A DNA stretch of 64,000 nucleotides from Diphasiastrum complanatum (taxonomy: Eukaryota > Streptophyta > Lycopodiopsida > Lycopodiales > Lycopodiaceae). Shown one piece after another: positions 32,497 to 44,424 of the stretch (its first letter is position 1; each line of letters opens with the position of its first letter). Under the pieces are notes generated by a model that ran no database searches, was not told the origin of the DNA, and worked only from the letters and a program-made list of their open reading frames with translations. Made by a program: the position numbers and the translations under genes. The stretch lies in assembly GCA_029204225.1 (NCBI GenBank), contig CM055100.1:12671040-12735039 (forward strand). The letters run 5' to 3'.

Positions 32497-33660
32497 AATG
32501 TAGTTCAAAAAATAATCCATTTTTATCATTGTAATCCTAGCTATACGAAACTGATCAAGAAAGAGTTGCAATGATTACTAGATGTTGATTTCATTTATGA
32601 GATCGAGCACACAGAGCGAGTTTCACCAATTGTCATTGTACCAAAGAAAAATGACAAGATGCAAATTTTCTTGAACCTAAAGGCCTTAAATGTAGTGACA
32701 CAGAAGGATTACTTCTCGCTACCTTTCACAGAAAGCATATCGGATCGTCTTACTGGTGCTGAAGCTTATAGTTTCTTGGATGGATTCAGTGGATACAACC
32801 AAGTCAAGATTGCACTCATCGACCAACATAAAATTGCATTTGCAACAGAATCGGGTACCTATGCTTATAAGGTTATGGCATTTGGGCTATGCAATATGCC
32901 AAGTATTTTTCAGCATGTGATTCAATTTGCATTCAAAGAATATTTGCAAAAATTTCTGGAAATTTACTTGGATGACCTTGGTGTCCATGGATTGGAATTA
33001 GAACCGTGGAGCATTTGAAAAAAGTATTTGAACAATGTCAAAAGTTTCAGATCTTCTCGACTTATCAGAAGTGTCAGATATGGACTCCACATTTTTAGAA
33101 TTATTCTAGAACATTTGATATCTAGACAGAAGATTGCTACGGATCTATTTAAGATCAAAGTTATCATGGATCTATCTCCACTAGGCACGATTCAAAAAGT
33201 TTACATTTTTATGGGTCATGCGAACTACCATCGCGTCTTTATCTTACTCCTCACCGATTTAGGACGACCTACCTATAAGTTGATGATTATTCCAATCTAA
33301 ACTATTGAAGCATTGGAGTCTTTTGAGAAGTTGAAAAATGTCTTGACATTTGCACTGATATTACGAGCACCAAATTGGATTGTTGAGTTTCATGTACATA
33401 CCAATGCTACCAAATATGCTATTGGATTAGTCTGGGAAATACAAGAAATATTTTCAACCATATTTACTAGTCGTTAGTTGAATGGTACTGAAGTGAACTA
33501 ATTCACAATGGAACATGAAAATTTTGGCTATGGTGTTTTCTATCAAGAAATAGCGTCATTATTTGATGGCGACACATTTTGCTCTTATGCAAATCATCAA
33601 CCTTTACTATATTTGGTGAACAAAACATGCAATACTGGTCATATTCCAAGATGGTAAAAG
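32497..33660 (+). pseudogene. gypsy RT-RNase H remnant (Tat/Athila-like)
   Basis: Open part 32659-33018 encodes FLNLKALNVVTQKDYFSLPF, YSFLDGFSGYNQVKIALIDQ, FGLCNMPSIFQHV and a YLDD box (the usual form is IDD or VDD). Degraded thumb and RNase H follow (EFHVHTNATKYAIGL, NHQPLLYLVNK), with several stops. The KDxFxLPF...FLDGxSGYNQ signature is that of the Tat/Athila side of plant gypsy elements, so it is a different lineage from 26882-31903. No LTR was identified. Confidence 0.85.
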
Positions 33661-33779
33661 CTCTAAAGAAAATTGGTAAAAAGATTCAGTAAGACAAGAC
33701 AAGTCATGTATCAAATTGTCGCATGTATGTATTGTTGAATGACGGAAATACATATGTTGCCTACTATGATTGCACCATA

Positions 33780-34150
33780 GTAATAGTGCATCTAATTCTA
33801 CTATAAATTTTGCTCATACACAAACTGTAATTGCAATAGCTTATTAAAAATCAATCTATGCCTATGGCGCAATAGAGAGAGAGGAGAAGAAGAGTGACTA
33901 CTCTTGAAATGTGAACTGAACATGAATAATTCAACTTCTAAAAATGAACTAATCTATTGATCTATTTATAGTTTTTCATGGCACAACCCTAATGTAATAC
34001 ACCGTCATCCACTTGGTAGGTGCCATGTGGAGATAAGAGATTGGACCTAAAATAAATTAGATTCCACAACCAAATCTGATGAAGTCGTCATTTGGTAACC
34101 CTTGAATAATCATTTTAGGTCTGCTCGACATTGTCTCAACAATACATGTA
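33780..34150 (-). repeat. copia LTR copy (3' side)
   Basis: About 33868-34150 matches 37290-37553 in the same orientation (TGAACTGAACATRAAT, GATGAAGTC...TTTGGTAACCCTTG, TCATTTTAGGTCTGCTCGACATTGTCT). It includes a short GAGAGAGAGG seed where the other copy has a long GA array. The outer end is not resolved. Confidence 0.6.
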
Positions 34151-35062
34151 TTTCTATAGATGGTCTGAAATGAAACTGGGATTAGACATGTATTGGCTTA
34201 CTATACTAACTAAATAAGCAATGTCAGATCTAGTACATATCATGGCATACATGAGAGAACCAATAATAGAATGATAAAGATATTGTTTAATTTGTTTGAA
34301 TTCTTTGAAAGACTGGGAACACTGGTCCTTCAAATATCTCAAACCTAGATCCATTGGAGTTTTGGTTGATTTACAATTGGCCATCTGATGTTTGAATAAT
34401 AGCTTACAAATGTACCTTTCTAACTAATGTAAATCAATCGATGATCACGATCTCTAACAATTTGTATACCAAGGCAAAAATGGGCCTCTCCTAAATCTGT
34501 CATATCAAATTCATTCAATAACATTTCTTTGAAATCATTTACTATTCAAATGTCATTACTAAAGAGTAATGTGTCATCAATATATAATGTCATAATAATG
34601 AAAGATGAATTTACTAATTTGTAGTACACATTACAATCAATTGAACTTGATATAAAGCATTGCTGAATAAAGAATTTGTTGATTTGATGAACCCATGCAC
34701 AAGATGACTATTTAAGCCTGTAGAGAGCTTTTCAAAGGTTGCACACTTGATGGGTTTTACCCTCCAACTCATAGCCTTTGTCTTGAGACATATAAATGTC
34801 TTCTTCGACAATTCCATGTAAAAATGCATTTTCCACATCCATCTGGTGAATCTCTAAATCTACCACTATTGCAAATGAAAGTAAAAGTCTGATTGAAGAA
34901 TGTTTGACCATGGGATTGACAGTTTTTGAACAATTAACATTCAAAATTTGTGAGAATCCTCTGGCAACTAATCTAGCCTTCCATCAATCAACTGAACCAT
35001 CAGCTTTGGATTTGATTCGATGACTCCATTTGCAAGAAAGGATGTTCTTACCATCCGGTAGA
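34151..35062 (-). pseudogene. copia RT remnant
   Basis: On -: FSQILNVNCSKTVNPMVKHS, then IRLLLSFAIVVDLEIHQMDV, ENAFLHGIVEEDIYMSQ (34614-34950), and further down LGLRYLKDQCSQ, SIIGSLMYAMICTRSDIAYL (34154-34384). Stops and frameshifts lie between. RNase H is missing: the LTR copy begins at 34150. Confidence 0.85.
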
Positions 35063-35860
35063 TCTGTATGGCTCCTTGACAAAATTACAAGTGATAATGG
35101 TGTTGATAAATCTATCGGAAGGAGATATCTTTCGATTCGATTTTAAAAAAATTGGCTTGTCTAACTGCGATTGTGTCAAGTTGTTGAATCATTGATTGGA
35201 GTAGAGTCAAGTTTCAAACTTGATGCAATATTAGGTACTGATTCGACATTTGTAAGTTTCTCCTTTCTCTTGAGATTGACAAATTAATCTTTGAGAAAGA
35301 TAAGATCTCTATTAACAATGATCTTCTTTGTTACTGGATTATAAATTCTATAAGCTTGGAAAATAGACTAATGTCCTCCTTGAATAATTGTTGATGAAGG
35401 TCAGAAAATATTTTGCTCCCCCTATCGAGAAAGTCTACATGGGTCTACATATGTCCCTGTGCATAATATCTAACACACCTTTGGATTTGTGTTGCGAATC
35501 AGACTTCAAAGAAGTCCTAGCATGCTTGGCTAGACTATACCTTCGACAACCTGTACGATTTGAAATATTGCTATGTCTCTATGCATAATATCTAACACAC
35601 CTTTGGATTTGTGTTGCGAATCATACTTGAAAGGAGTCCTAGCATGCTTGGCTAGAATATACCTTCGACAACCTGTACGGTTTGAAATATTGCTATAGTT
35701 GAAATCTTGAACAATATTTTTCGCTAACATATTTCAAAGACAAGTAAAATTGACATGACCCATTCTACAATGCCATAGTAAATCTCTATCTTCCAATGTA
35801 GAAGTAGATAGAGCTTGAAAAATCCATCTGCATACCGTTTAATCATTATGAATTACTGCC
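35063..35860 (-). pseudogene. copia pre-integrase remnant with tandem duplication
   Basis: On -: WHCRMGHVNFTCL (pre-integrase His pair, about 35750), then ILAKHARTPFKYDSQHKSKG, LDIMHRDI and GAKYFLTFI, followed directly by the linker IVNRDLIF (about 35310). The integrase core is deleted. A segment of about 117 bp (35462-35578) is repeated as 35581-35697 with a few changes, so LAKHAR...LDIMHRDI is encoded twice. Confidence 0.75.
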
Positions 35861-36985
35861 AATATAATCTATCACGACATAATAGCAAACATCGATTCCT
35901 TCATTTATTCTATAGATGCATATGGTAGAGGTGTAGATCCTGTGATCAGTTTATGCTTCAACAATGCAAAGTGTAATGTATTGGTAGAGTAAACTGTAGG
36001 ATACCTTTCATGACAAAGTTACATTCTACTTTGTAAGTTTTTAGCAACCGTTCTAGTTCAGTGAAAGTTTATGAGAGCAATATATGAAAAGAAAGGTAGA
36101 GAGTTTAGTGATTAAATCACCTATTTTACGTAGCATAAGTATAAACCAGTGTGCATCTTTAGAGTGCATCGCTATAGCAGCGGAATATCATAAACATAAC
36201 TAGCAGTGGAACATTACCGTAGCAAGTCCATGGTGTAGCTATTAAGCCATGCGGTTGTGGGTCGCATGTGGTTCATTGTTTATGCTTGATACTTAACAAA
36301 AGTGTATATGTACATTTCTAAACCAAGCGGCTGTCAGCAACGTTGGTTATCAACATATAGACTCATACTACAATGTGTATGTATTACACCACAAAAATGT
36401 GTTTGACAAGCCATCATTCCAGTGACTATCATCATCGCATCACTACAAACCAAATGCTTATGCTAGCAATGTTACTTCAAGCAAAGGTGTTGGTTGTTTT
36501 AAACATCAGTAGAAGAAAATTCTTTTGGCGCTGGTAGCCCGCACTACTTGTTTGAAAATTGATGGTATGCTACCGAACTGATTTACAAAAGAAATCAAAA
36601 TATGATGAATAAAGCATGTGGTGCGCCTTCATTCCTGAAGGAGTGGCTGATAATGCTGTTGTGTTGTAGTAGTTGGCCGCTGTCAAGCATTCATGAGCAC
36701 CATGAGAGCATAATCAAGAGAAAGAAGAAGAGAAAAGTAGAGAGGAGGTGAAGATAGCTCAAAGAGTAGCTGTGTTTAAATAGCAAAAGAGTAAGCTTAG
36801 TATGAAGCTTCGTAGAACCATACTTTTTCTTGTGTATGAAGAAAATCATAGCAACTGTTGGATGATATAAGGGTAGATCATGACCATTTGGAGAAGAGAC
36901 TTTTCAAAAGAAATTCATGCTAAGAGATTCAAACCATTTAGGGGTGTATGCCCAAAAGTTTAGACAACTTATAACAAGAGGGGGT
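35861..36985. other. unassigned sequence between copia remnants
   Basis: No conserved motif on either strand. The left part may be decayed gag of the 34151-35860 element. The segment 36180-36700 is of normal complexity but unrecognised. Confidence 0.3.
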
Positions 36986-36994
36986 GATACTACA

Positions 36995-37556
<562 letters not shown>

Positions 37557-37604
37557 ATACTTTAACATTGTCTCGAATATGCGAGTAGAATCATAGAGTA
37601 GTTT

Positions 37605-38362
37605 TGTTGGAATGAATCATAGAGGTGATAATGAAATAACGACAAGTCAAAGCTTGTGAACGACTTATCAAGCATAGCGGAATGAGCCTGCTTTTCTAAT
37701 GCATGACTACGCCTATCAATTTTGAACAAAACATAATGACAAGAGTCATGTTCAATCTTTTAGCAACTAACTTTAAAATCATCATAGCTAAAGTGATTAC
37801 GTAGCCAAACAATGAAGAATTTAATTATCAGACAAAAGCTATATGAGATCATAGAGATACTGAATGCAATAAAGTATAAATTGATTCAACAAAATGATGA
37901 GTACGATAGAAACTGCGTACTCTAAGCTATCTCTAAAAACTTTATTTGATTTGCACTTTCGCTGATAAGCAGTAAGCGCTAATAGCAAACTCTAAAAGAA
38001 CTCTAAAGAACTGAGCTAGAATGCTCAAGGGTGTTCAAGCTTGAAAGCTTGAGAGAGCTGATAAATTCTACTTCAATGCATTGCATGAATGAATGAAATA
38101 ATAGACGTATGATCAATTATTTATACTAAGCAAAAACGGGCATCCAGTTGGACAACTGATTAGGTCGTAGATCATAATGGCCAGTTGGCCGTAGTGAGCT
38201 GGCATCCATCCAGTTAGTACTTCCTAGAAATTTACTTCTAGATTCCACCTATGAGTGTACTTCTACAGATTGTGTAAAAACATGCATAAAATTATAGAGC
38301 TAGGTAATGTAGTCGATGAAGATTAAAAATGATTATTCAATCATCAGGAGAATAATTCAACA
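37605..38362 (-). repeat. 3' LTR of a copia element
   Basis: 758 bp, TGTTGGAATG...AATTCAACA, followed on the right by the purine tract (sense ATTTAGGGAGAG, 38363-38374). Its left 70 bp match the start of the partner LTR at 42952. The truncated LTR at 21597-22271 is the same family, inverted. Confidence 0.85.
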
Positions 38363-38374
38363 CTCTCCCTAAAT

Positions 38375-39188
38375 GCTTTGACCTTCAAACTTAGTTCTGC
38401 ACAAAATTTCTCGTGTGCATCCAAGCTTAGTGCTTTAGTAAAAAAATCTGTTGTCATATCTTGCATTTGACAGTATTGCAAGTCAACCTCTTTGTTGAGA
38501 GCTTTGCTTCTGACATAGTGATACTTAATTTCACTGTGCTTACTCCTAGAATAAAATCTGGGATTGGTTGATAAAGCAATGGCATTTTGATTATCACAAA
38601 ATGGGATTGTCAGAGCATATTGATTCAGACTAATAGCTGAAAGTAAGTTTCTCAATCATATTGCTTTCTTTATAGCTTCAGAGATTGCGATATACTCTGA
38701 TTCAATGAAAAATAGAGCTATCAAAGTCTGCTTGTGACTGTTTCATGAAATAGGACCGTTGTTGAGGAAGAATGTAAATCTTGAAGTGGATTTACGAGTG
38801 TCTATATCTCCTACCCAACTTGCATTTGAAAAGCCAATGAGAATATTGAGTTTGTCGTTGTGGACTCCTCCATAACAAATGCAAAAGTCCATAATAGCTC
38901 AAAGATATCTCATGACTCTGATAAGAGCCTTCCAATGTGTTATACCAAGGTTGGTCATATACTGACTCAACGAGCTGACTACAAAAGCTATGTCTAGTCT
39001 GGTATAGATCATCGCGTACATCAGAGATCCTATTATCGAATGATAAGGATACTCACGCATCTGCTCCTCCTCTTTGATTGTTTAGGAACATTGGTCCTTC
39101 AACATCTTGAGTCCTGGATCCATTGGTGAGAGAGCTAATTTGAAATTCGTCAAATTACATCTGATCAAGACATTGTGAATGTATCTTT
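38375..39188 (-). pseudogene. copia RNase H and RT end
   Basis: RNase H is partly open (38344-38655: FCDNQNAIALSTNPRFYSRS, HSEIKYHYVRSKALNKEVDL). Upstream are frame-shifted NASWVGDIDTRKSTSRF, SIIGSLMYAMIYTRLDIAFV and PMDPGLKMLKDQCS. At 39188 the frame is interrupted by the TRIM. Confidence 0.85.
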
Positions 39189-39341
39189 TGTGAAAAGTTT
39201 TTACACTTGGTGTGTGTGGTCGGGCTAGGGATTGAACCTAGGACCTCCCCCATTCTGGTGGGGTGCCCTACCACTGAGCTACCCGTCCCTTTATGTTCCT
39301 AGAGTGTTGTGCAAGGGCTATAGCCTTGACACTTTCTAACA
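39189..39341 (-). repeat. TRIM 3' LTR
   Basis: Element sense starts TGTTAGAAAG and ends CTTTTCACA. Next to the purine tract, hence the 3' copy. Confidence 0.93.
39217..39288 (-). ncRNA. tRNA-like sequence in the TRIM 3' LTR
   Basis: On - it starts GGACGGGTAGCTCAGTGGTA and ends CTAGCCCGACCA. Acceptor arm GGACGGG/CCCGACC (one A-A mismatch), D arm GCTC/GGGC with loop AGTGGTA, anticodon stem CCCCA/TGGGG with a 6-base loop (normal 7), variable region, T arm CTAGG/CCTAG with loop TTCAATC. TAGCTCAGTGG fits the A box and GGTTCAATCC the B box. TTTT follows about 20 bases downstream. The short anticodon loop makes a working tRNA unlikely; transcription is possible but unproven. Confidence 0.75.
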
Positions 39342-39401
39342 CTTCCCCTCAAGGCATAGCCCTTTTAGCTACCGCTCGCCTAGACCACACCCACAACCGT
39401 G

Positions 39402-39413
39402 GCTCTGATACCA
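39402..39413 (-). promoter_or_regulatory. TRIM primer binding site
   Basis: Element sense TGGTATCAGAGC, directly adjacent to the 5' LTR. Confidence 0.93.
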
Positions 39414-39566
39414 TGTGAAAAGTTTTTACACTTGGTGTGTGTGGTCGGGCTAGGGATTGAACCTAGGACCTCCCCCATTCCGGTGGGGTGCACTACCACT
39501 GAGCTACCCGTCCCTTTATGTTCCTAGAGTGTTGTGCAAGGGCTATAGCCTTAATACTTTCTAACA
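39414..39566 (-). repeat. TRIM 5' LTR
   Basis: 153 bp, contains the second tRNA-like copy at 39442-39513. In this copy the D stem has GTGC instead of GGGC (one extra mismatch), and the anticodon loop reads CCGGAA. Confidence 0.93.
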
Positions 39567-40170
39567 TCTTTGCTGAGAAATATAGATCAACTTCTATTTT
39601 TTGCCTCTTTGAATTTGAATACCTAGATTATAATGAGCTTCGCCTAGATCGGTCATGTTGAATTCAGAAGATAGCATTGTCTTAGCTTCTTTCATCAGAT
39701 CGATATTGTTGTTGAAAAGCAATGTGTCGTCCACATACAAAGTGATAATGATAAAAAAATGTTGCACTGACTTGGAATAGACATTTCAAGCCATAAAATA
39801 CTTTATGGAGTTTACACACATGATTCTTTTTATCCTTGATATTGTAACCTTCAGGTTGCACCATGTAAATGTCCTCTTCGTTAACTCCCTTAAGATATGT
39901 TGTCTGTACATCCATTTGATGTATTTCCAAATCTGCAGCACAAACAAATGACAATAGAAGTCTGATAGCAGATTGTTTAACTACTGGACTGAAGGTCTCA
40001 GTGTAGTCGAATTTCTGTACTTGAGAGAATCCTCTAGCTACAAGTCGAGCCTTTCTTCGATCAATACTTCCATCTGCCTTGTATTTGTATTTAATTTTGA
40101 ATAACCTTTTGTAATCAACTACATTTCTGCTGGTAGGTAATTCGATGATTGTCCGTCGATGATTGTCCAC
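39567..40170 (-). pseudogene. copia RT N-terminal part
   Basis: Continues the RT cut by the TRIM. Open at 39682-40170: RLFKIKYKYKADGSIDRRKA, FSPVVKQSAIRLLLSF, ADLEIHQMDVQTTYL and EEDIYMVQPEGYNIK. The YVDD region is frame-shifted (reads FVCGRH in this frame). Confidence 0.9.
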
Positions 40171-40217
40171 GACGATTGTCCAAGTTTGGTTCTTAATAAG
40201 AGATGAATACTCTTTAT

Positions 40218-41240
40218 TTATAGCTTCTTTCCAGAGATCTGACTAAGTGCCTCTTCGACAGTCCTCGGCTCTTGAACAAGTTGCAGACTCGTCGATATAC
40301 ATGTTGGGTGGTCTGTTGACTCTTGTCGATCTTCTAGGTGATGATCAAAGTTGATCTTCATCATGCTGTAGTTGTTGAATCGCAACATCATCATCTTCAG
40401 CTTTGTCGTTGATAAGTTTTTCGTTGGGAGTAGACAAGCTTGGACCTTCAATAGGAATAGTCAAATTTGAAACTTGAAAGTTCAATGTTCCGAAAGAGTC
40501 CGGAAGTTCGACTATATGATCTTTGCCTTTACCTTTGAAGCCAATAAACTGATCTTCGATGAAGATGACATCCCGACTAGTGAATATCTTCGACTCGACA
40601 AGATCAAACAACTTATAAGCTTTATCTAAAGTAGCGTAGCTGATGAAAATAGACTTGTTACTCTAGAAGTCTAGCTTCTTCTTGAGATCATGTGGAATTT
40701 TCACATAAGCGATAATCCAAAAACTCATAAGTTTGATAAAGTTTGGAACCTGTCCAAATTTCATATGGTATTTTGTTTGAGAGACCTTTAGTGGGACATC
40801 TGTTCTGAATATAAGTTGTAGTTGAAACAACTTCAGCCCAGAAGGACTTCGCAAGTGTCACATGTGATAACATGCACTTTGCTTATTCAACTAAGGTTCT
40901 GCTCTTTTTCTCAGCAAGACCATTCGACTGAGGCAAACAGGAGGTAATGTATTGTTGCTCAATGTCGTTGTTAAGTCAGTACTCCTTGAATTTGATAGAG
41001 ATATATTCTCTCCCGTTGTCAAACCTCAGTGCTTTAATTCTTTTACCAGTTTGATTTTCTGCATGCTCTTTGAATTGTCGAAACTTGTTGAAAGCCTCCG
41101 ATTTCTGCTTAATAAAATAAACATTTGTTCTTCTTGAAAATTTGTCAATAAAGGTAATAAAATACTTTGCATCTAGCAATGACGGAGTTTGCATTGGACC
41201 ACATATATCTGAATGAACAAAGTCTAACAAATTTTTTGCT
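40218..41240 (-). pseudogene. copia integrase remnant and linker
   Basis: From upstream to downstream on -: LDFVHSDICGPMQTPSLL, KYFITFIDKFSRRTNVYF and RFDNGREYISIKFKEY (40976-41230), then a broken NGLAEKKSRTLVE-like part near 40900, SFWAEVVSTTTYIQNRCPTK (40688-40873), and the linker with IFTSRDVIFIEDQF (40345-40611). Stops and frameshifts occur throughout. Two catalytic Asp positions are present. Confidence 0.85.
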
Positions 41241-42760
41241 GCCTAGGCCTATGACTTGATTTAAAAAAAAATCCTAGTCTCCTTTCCAAGGATGCAACTA
41301 TGACAAACAGGGAGGTCGAATTTGTCGGATGGATAGTTGAGATCAAGTTCTAGGGATCGTTTAGACATGTATGAAAGAAATTTATGATTCAAGTGTCATA
41401 ATCAATGATGCCATAGTAATGCTTTATTGACAAGAACAGAGGTTTTCAAGGCTTGACTAGTATCAGAATAACAATGTGCCAATCTATTTAAGTTTTCATG
41501 CCTCTTGCTGAGTGCAAGGATCTTACTTGTTCTATCGATAATTCGGCATTGATCAGACTCAAACTTTACCTTATGACCTAAATCAATGATTATACTTACT
41601 GATAGCATATTTGTAGAAAGTTTAGAAACATACAAATTATTTGATAGTAGATTGAATTGATCATGCTGGAATTTCAATCTCATAGTACCTTTGCCTTTGA
41701 TAGTGTGAGTGCTATCATCGCCAAGATGAACGTATCTTACTGTATTGTAAGACGTATAGGAGTGAAAATGCTCACGATGATCGGTCATATGCTGAGTAGC
41801 TCCAGAATCTAGAAACCAAGAATTATCCAATAGCAGCTTTTTGGTCTTTGACCATAAATGCTCCTTCGTCCATGTCGATGTTGGGAGGTGTTGTGACTAC
41901 ATTCACATGTTGATCTGGTTGCTTACTAGCATTCTTAGCTTTGTGAACCCTACAATTCCAGATCTCATGATTGGTGTGCTTGCAATACTTACAAAACATC
42001 TTCTTCTTCGACTGTGGATTTGATAATTGTTCTTGACTTTGAGTCGGTTTCTAATTTGATGTGGACTACTTTCTACTTCTGTCATTTTGAGCCTTTGTTG
42101 ACATATAGGGCTTGATATGATGAAGTCGTCGAAGCATCTTGACTTCTTCGATTATCTTCTTGTAGCAACATAGTGATAACTCTAGTAAGAGTCAAATCTG
42201 AGTGTGTCGAGATGATCATCCCCCAGTTCTCATATGTAGAGGGCAAACTTGAAAGCAATGTCATAATTGTATCTTGATCATTTATGACAGATCCGACACT
42301 GGCCATCTATTGCAAGAGATTCTTAAACTGGTTAATGTGATTCTGAATTGAATCACCATTTGACATCTTGAGAGTGAACAATTTTCTTCATAGATGTAAC
42401 CTAGAAGTTACATCCTTTCACATCATATAGTGAGCTCAAGATGTCCCATAATTGTTTCGAAGTTTGAGCTTCAGATATGTGGCCAATATGAGTGTCTGCT
42501 ATATTGAGAATAATAAGCACGAAGGCTTTACCATACTTCGACCTCCAATTTGAGTTGGTTGTGTCATCTTTAGGATTCTCTTCTATACTTGTGGCAACAT
42601 CCCACAACTCATTGGCATCTTTAGGCTTCTCTTCTATACATGTGACAACATCCCAAAATTCATTGGCGATTAGCAAGGTCTTCATCTTAAATTTTCACAA
42701 GTAGTAATTGAATCCATTCAGCTTGTTTGTGATAAGACCAACTTTACTCTGAGAATCCAT
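41241..42760 (-). pseudogene. copia gag-protease remnant
   Basis: Gag starts MDSQSKVGLITNKLNGFNYY at 42760. Zinc knuckle CKYCKHTNHEIWNC at about 41950-41995. Protease WFLDSGATQHMTDHREHF near 41800 still has Asp-Ser-Gly. Gag has an internal duplication: ANEFWDVVTCIEEKPKD and ANELWDVATSIEENPKD stand side by side (about 42560-42680). Several frameshifts. With 38375-41240 it gives a nearly complete but dead element. Confidence 0.88.
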
Positions 42761-42940
42761 CTGGAACTTTAGTCTGTTGATACATCGATGATGTTAAGAG
42801 AGAGGTACCGTGCTGCGCTACAGTTGGAAATCAACCATTTGAATTTGATATCACACGTTGAAGAATATGATATTATGAAAAGTATCAAATGATGTCGATT
42901 TGAAAGATATCAAGTATTAGAACCTTGGTATAACAGATCA

Positions 42941-42951
42941 CTCTGATATCA
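42941..42951 (-). promoter_or_regulatory. decayed primer binding site
   Basis: Element sense TGATATCAGAG, one base off the usual site, adjacent to the LTR start at 42952. Confidence 0.75.
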
Positions 42952-43003
42952 TGTTGGAAAGAGGTGATAATGCAATAATGACAAGTCGAAGCTTGTGAAC
43001 GAC
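42952..43003 (-). repeat. 5' LTR stub
   Basis: TGTTGGAAAGAGGTGATAAT and the following 35 bases match the inner end of the LTR at 37605. Homology stops near 43003, where the 25-bp repeat begins; the rest of the LTR is gone. Confidence 0.75.
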
Positions 43004-43004
43004 T

Positions 43005-43195
43005 TACCGAGCCATCTCCGACTACTTTGACCATCAAGTCACTCGACTACTTTGATGATTGACTGAAGTGTTCAAAGTATCCAACTCATCTGGCTATTTT
43101 GACGATCAAGTCATCCAACTACTTCGGCGATCCAGTCATCCGACTACTTCGATGATCGACTCATTTGACTACTTCGACTCCATTGAGTCATCTGT
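43005..43195. repeat. degenerate 25-bp minisatellite
   Basis: Six to seven imperfect units of the type GACTACTTCGATGATCAAGTCATCC. Units diverge by several bases. It begins where the copia LTR ends. Confidence 0.8.
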
Positions 43196-44424
43196 CTCGT
43201 CTGACTGATACACACTGTACATATGTCGTTGTACATCAAATATCTATGAAGTACATTCACGATCAGTATCTGGTTAGACTAAACTACTCTTGTAATTATA
43301 GATTAGTTAAGCAATTACTGTAATCTCAAGGATGTTGTATATATATACATCTAGTTCACATTCACTAGGTGGTGCAATAGAGTGGAAGATTAAGCATCTA
43401 AATTTATGTCGCATTTAGGCTGTAACCACTTGTGTTGTTCATGCTCCATATTGAGCAAATGCTCCCATATTAAGCATTTAGTGTAAAATATCAACAACAC
43501 CTTCTACTATCTGTGTCTAATCTCGATATGTGTGTGTTGTGATTGATTACACTTCCTCAATTGCTTTTTTCAATTTGTTCACTCGACTCCTTAGAATTCA
43601 ATCAGATGATGGTTGTCTCTGACATCTAAGGAACGAACGCTATCTTTTTGCACTACCACATTGTATTCGGGATTGAACTTCACTTTCAAACTTATTGATA
43701 GTAATTCCACATACTATTAATCCTCTTCGATGAACTGTACTCAAATCAGAAAATTTGTTTGAGTATGAAATTATTTCAACGGTCCTTAACGCATGAGCTG
43801 TAATTCTATTTGGCATTTTCTATCTCTTCCTTGTCGTCGAGATTGTTCTTGCTGATAGTCAATAGCAGCCCACATCGGGGGAGTCTCTGCTTTCTCTCTT
43901 CCTCCCCCAACATAGATTTGTATCAGACTCCACTTCAGTAGATTGAGTGAGGATTGGTTTTGAAAAAAATTTAGCTTTTAAATTTTTTTCTTTCTATTTT
44001 TAACTATTTTTTGCAAGTTTTTGAAACAAATGGTTGGGAAGTATCCTTCAAAAAAAAAAAATTGGGACAACGAAATGATGAGTAAGGATTGTTCCTATAA
44101 AAAATAGATTGCACAAACAATTACCTTGGCAACCATCCGTGTTGGCACAGATGGTTGCCCACTCACCAGAAAATCATGATCATTGCAAAAAAGAACACTT
44201 GCCTTGATATCGGGATTGCAACAAAGAAAATTTTGAGCTGCAACGATGGATTTAAATTGATCCTGCAAAAGGTGATTGCACCAATGTTTTCAATGGTGAT
44301 TTGTGAGTGATTTCATATAAAAGAAATATAACAAATTGCTACATTCTTGCACCTTGGAAACCATCTGTGCTGTAGCCCGGTCATCAACACACCTGCTATG
44401 GTCACCCTGGTCTCGAATACCCCT
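43196..44424. other. unassigned; left part LTR-like
   Basis: 43250-43600 has a TATA-like GTATATATATAC near 43336 and the general look of a copia LTR, but I found no paired end, PBS or PPT. 43600-44424 shows no coding motif; short A-runs and an AACATAGATTTGTATCAG segment follow a CTC-rich patch. Confidence 0.3.

Larger units (their letters stand above)
39189..39566 (-). mobile_element. TRIM (miniature LTR retrotransposon) with tRNA-like LTRs
   Basis: 378 bp in total. Two 153-bp LTRs (39189-39341, 39414-39566; four differences) enclose 72 bp that hold a polypurine tract at one end (sense GAGGGGAAG, 39342-39350) and a PBS at the other (sense TGGTATCAGAGC, 39402-39413). The perfect duplication TCTTT flanks it (39184-39188, 39567-39571), and it interrupts the copia RT between Lys-Lys/Arg codons. 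It encodes no protein and must have been moved by another element's enzymes. Each LTR has a 72-nt tRNA-like part with pol III A and B boxes and a T-run near its end. Confidence 0.95.

Noticed and set aside
39217-39513. Functional tRNA genes
   Set aside because: The fold has a 6-base anticodon loop and an acceptor mismatch and is repeated exactly in both LTRs, so it is a tRNA-derived part of the TRIM.
39189-39566. Cassandra element
   Set aside because: The LTR has no 5S rRNA-like sequence; the pol III domain is tRNA-like.
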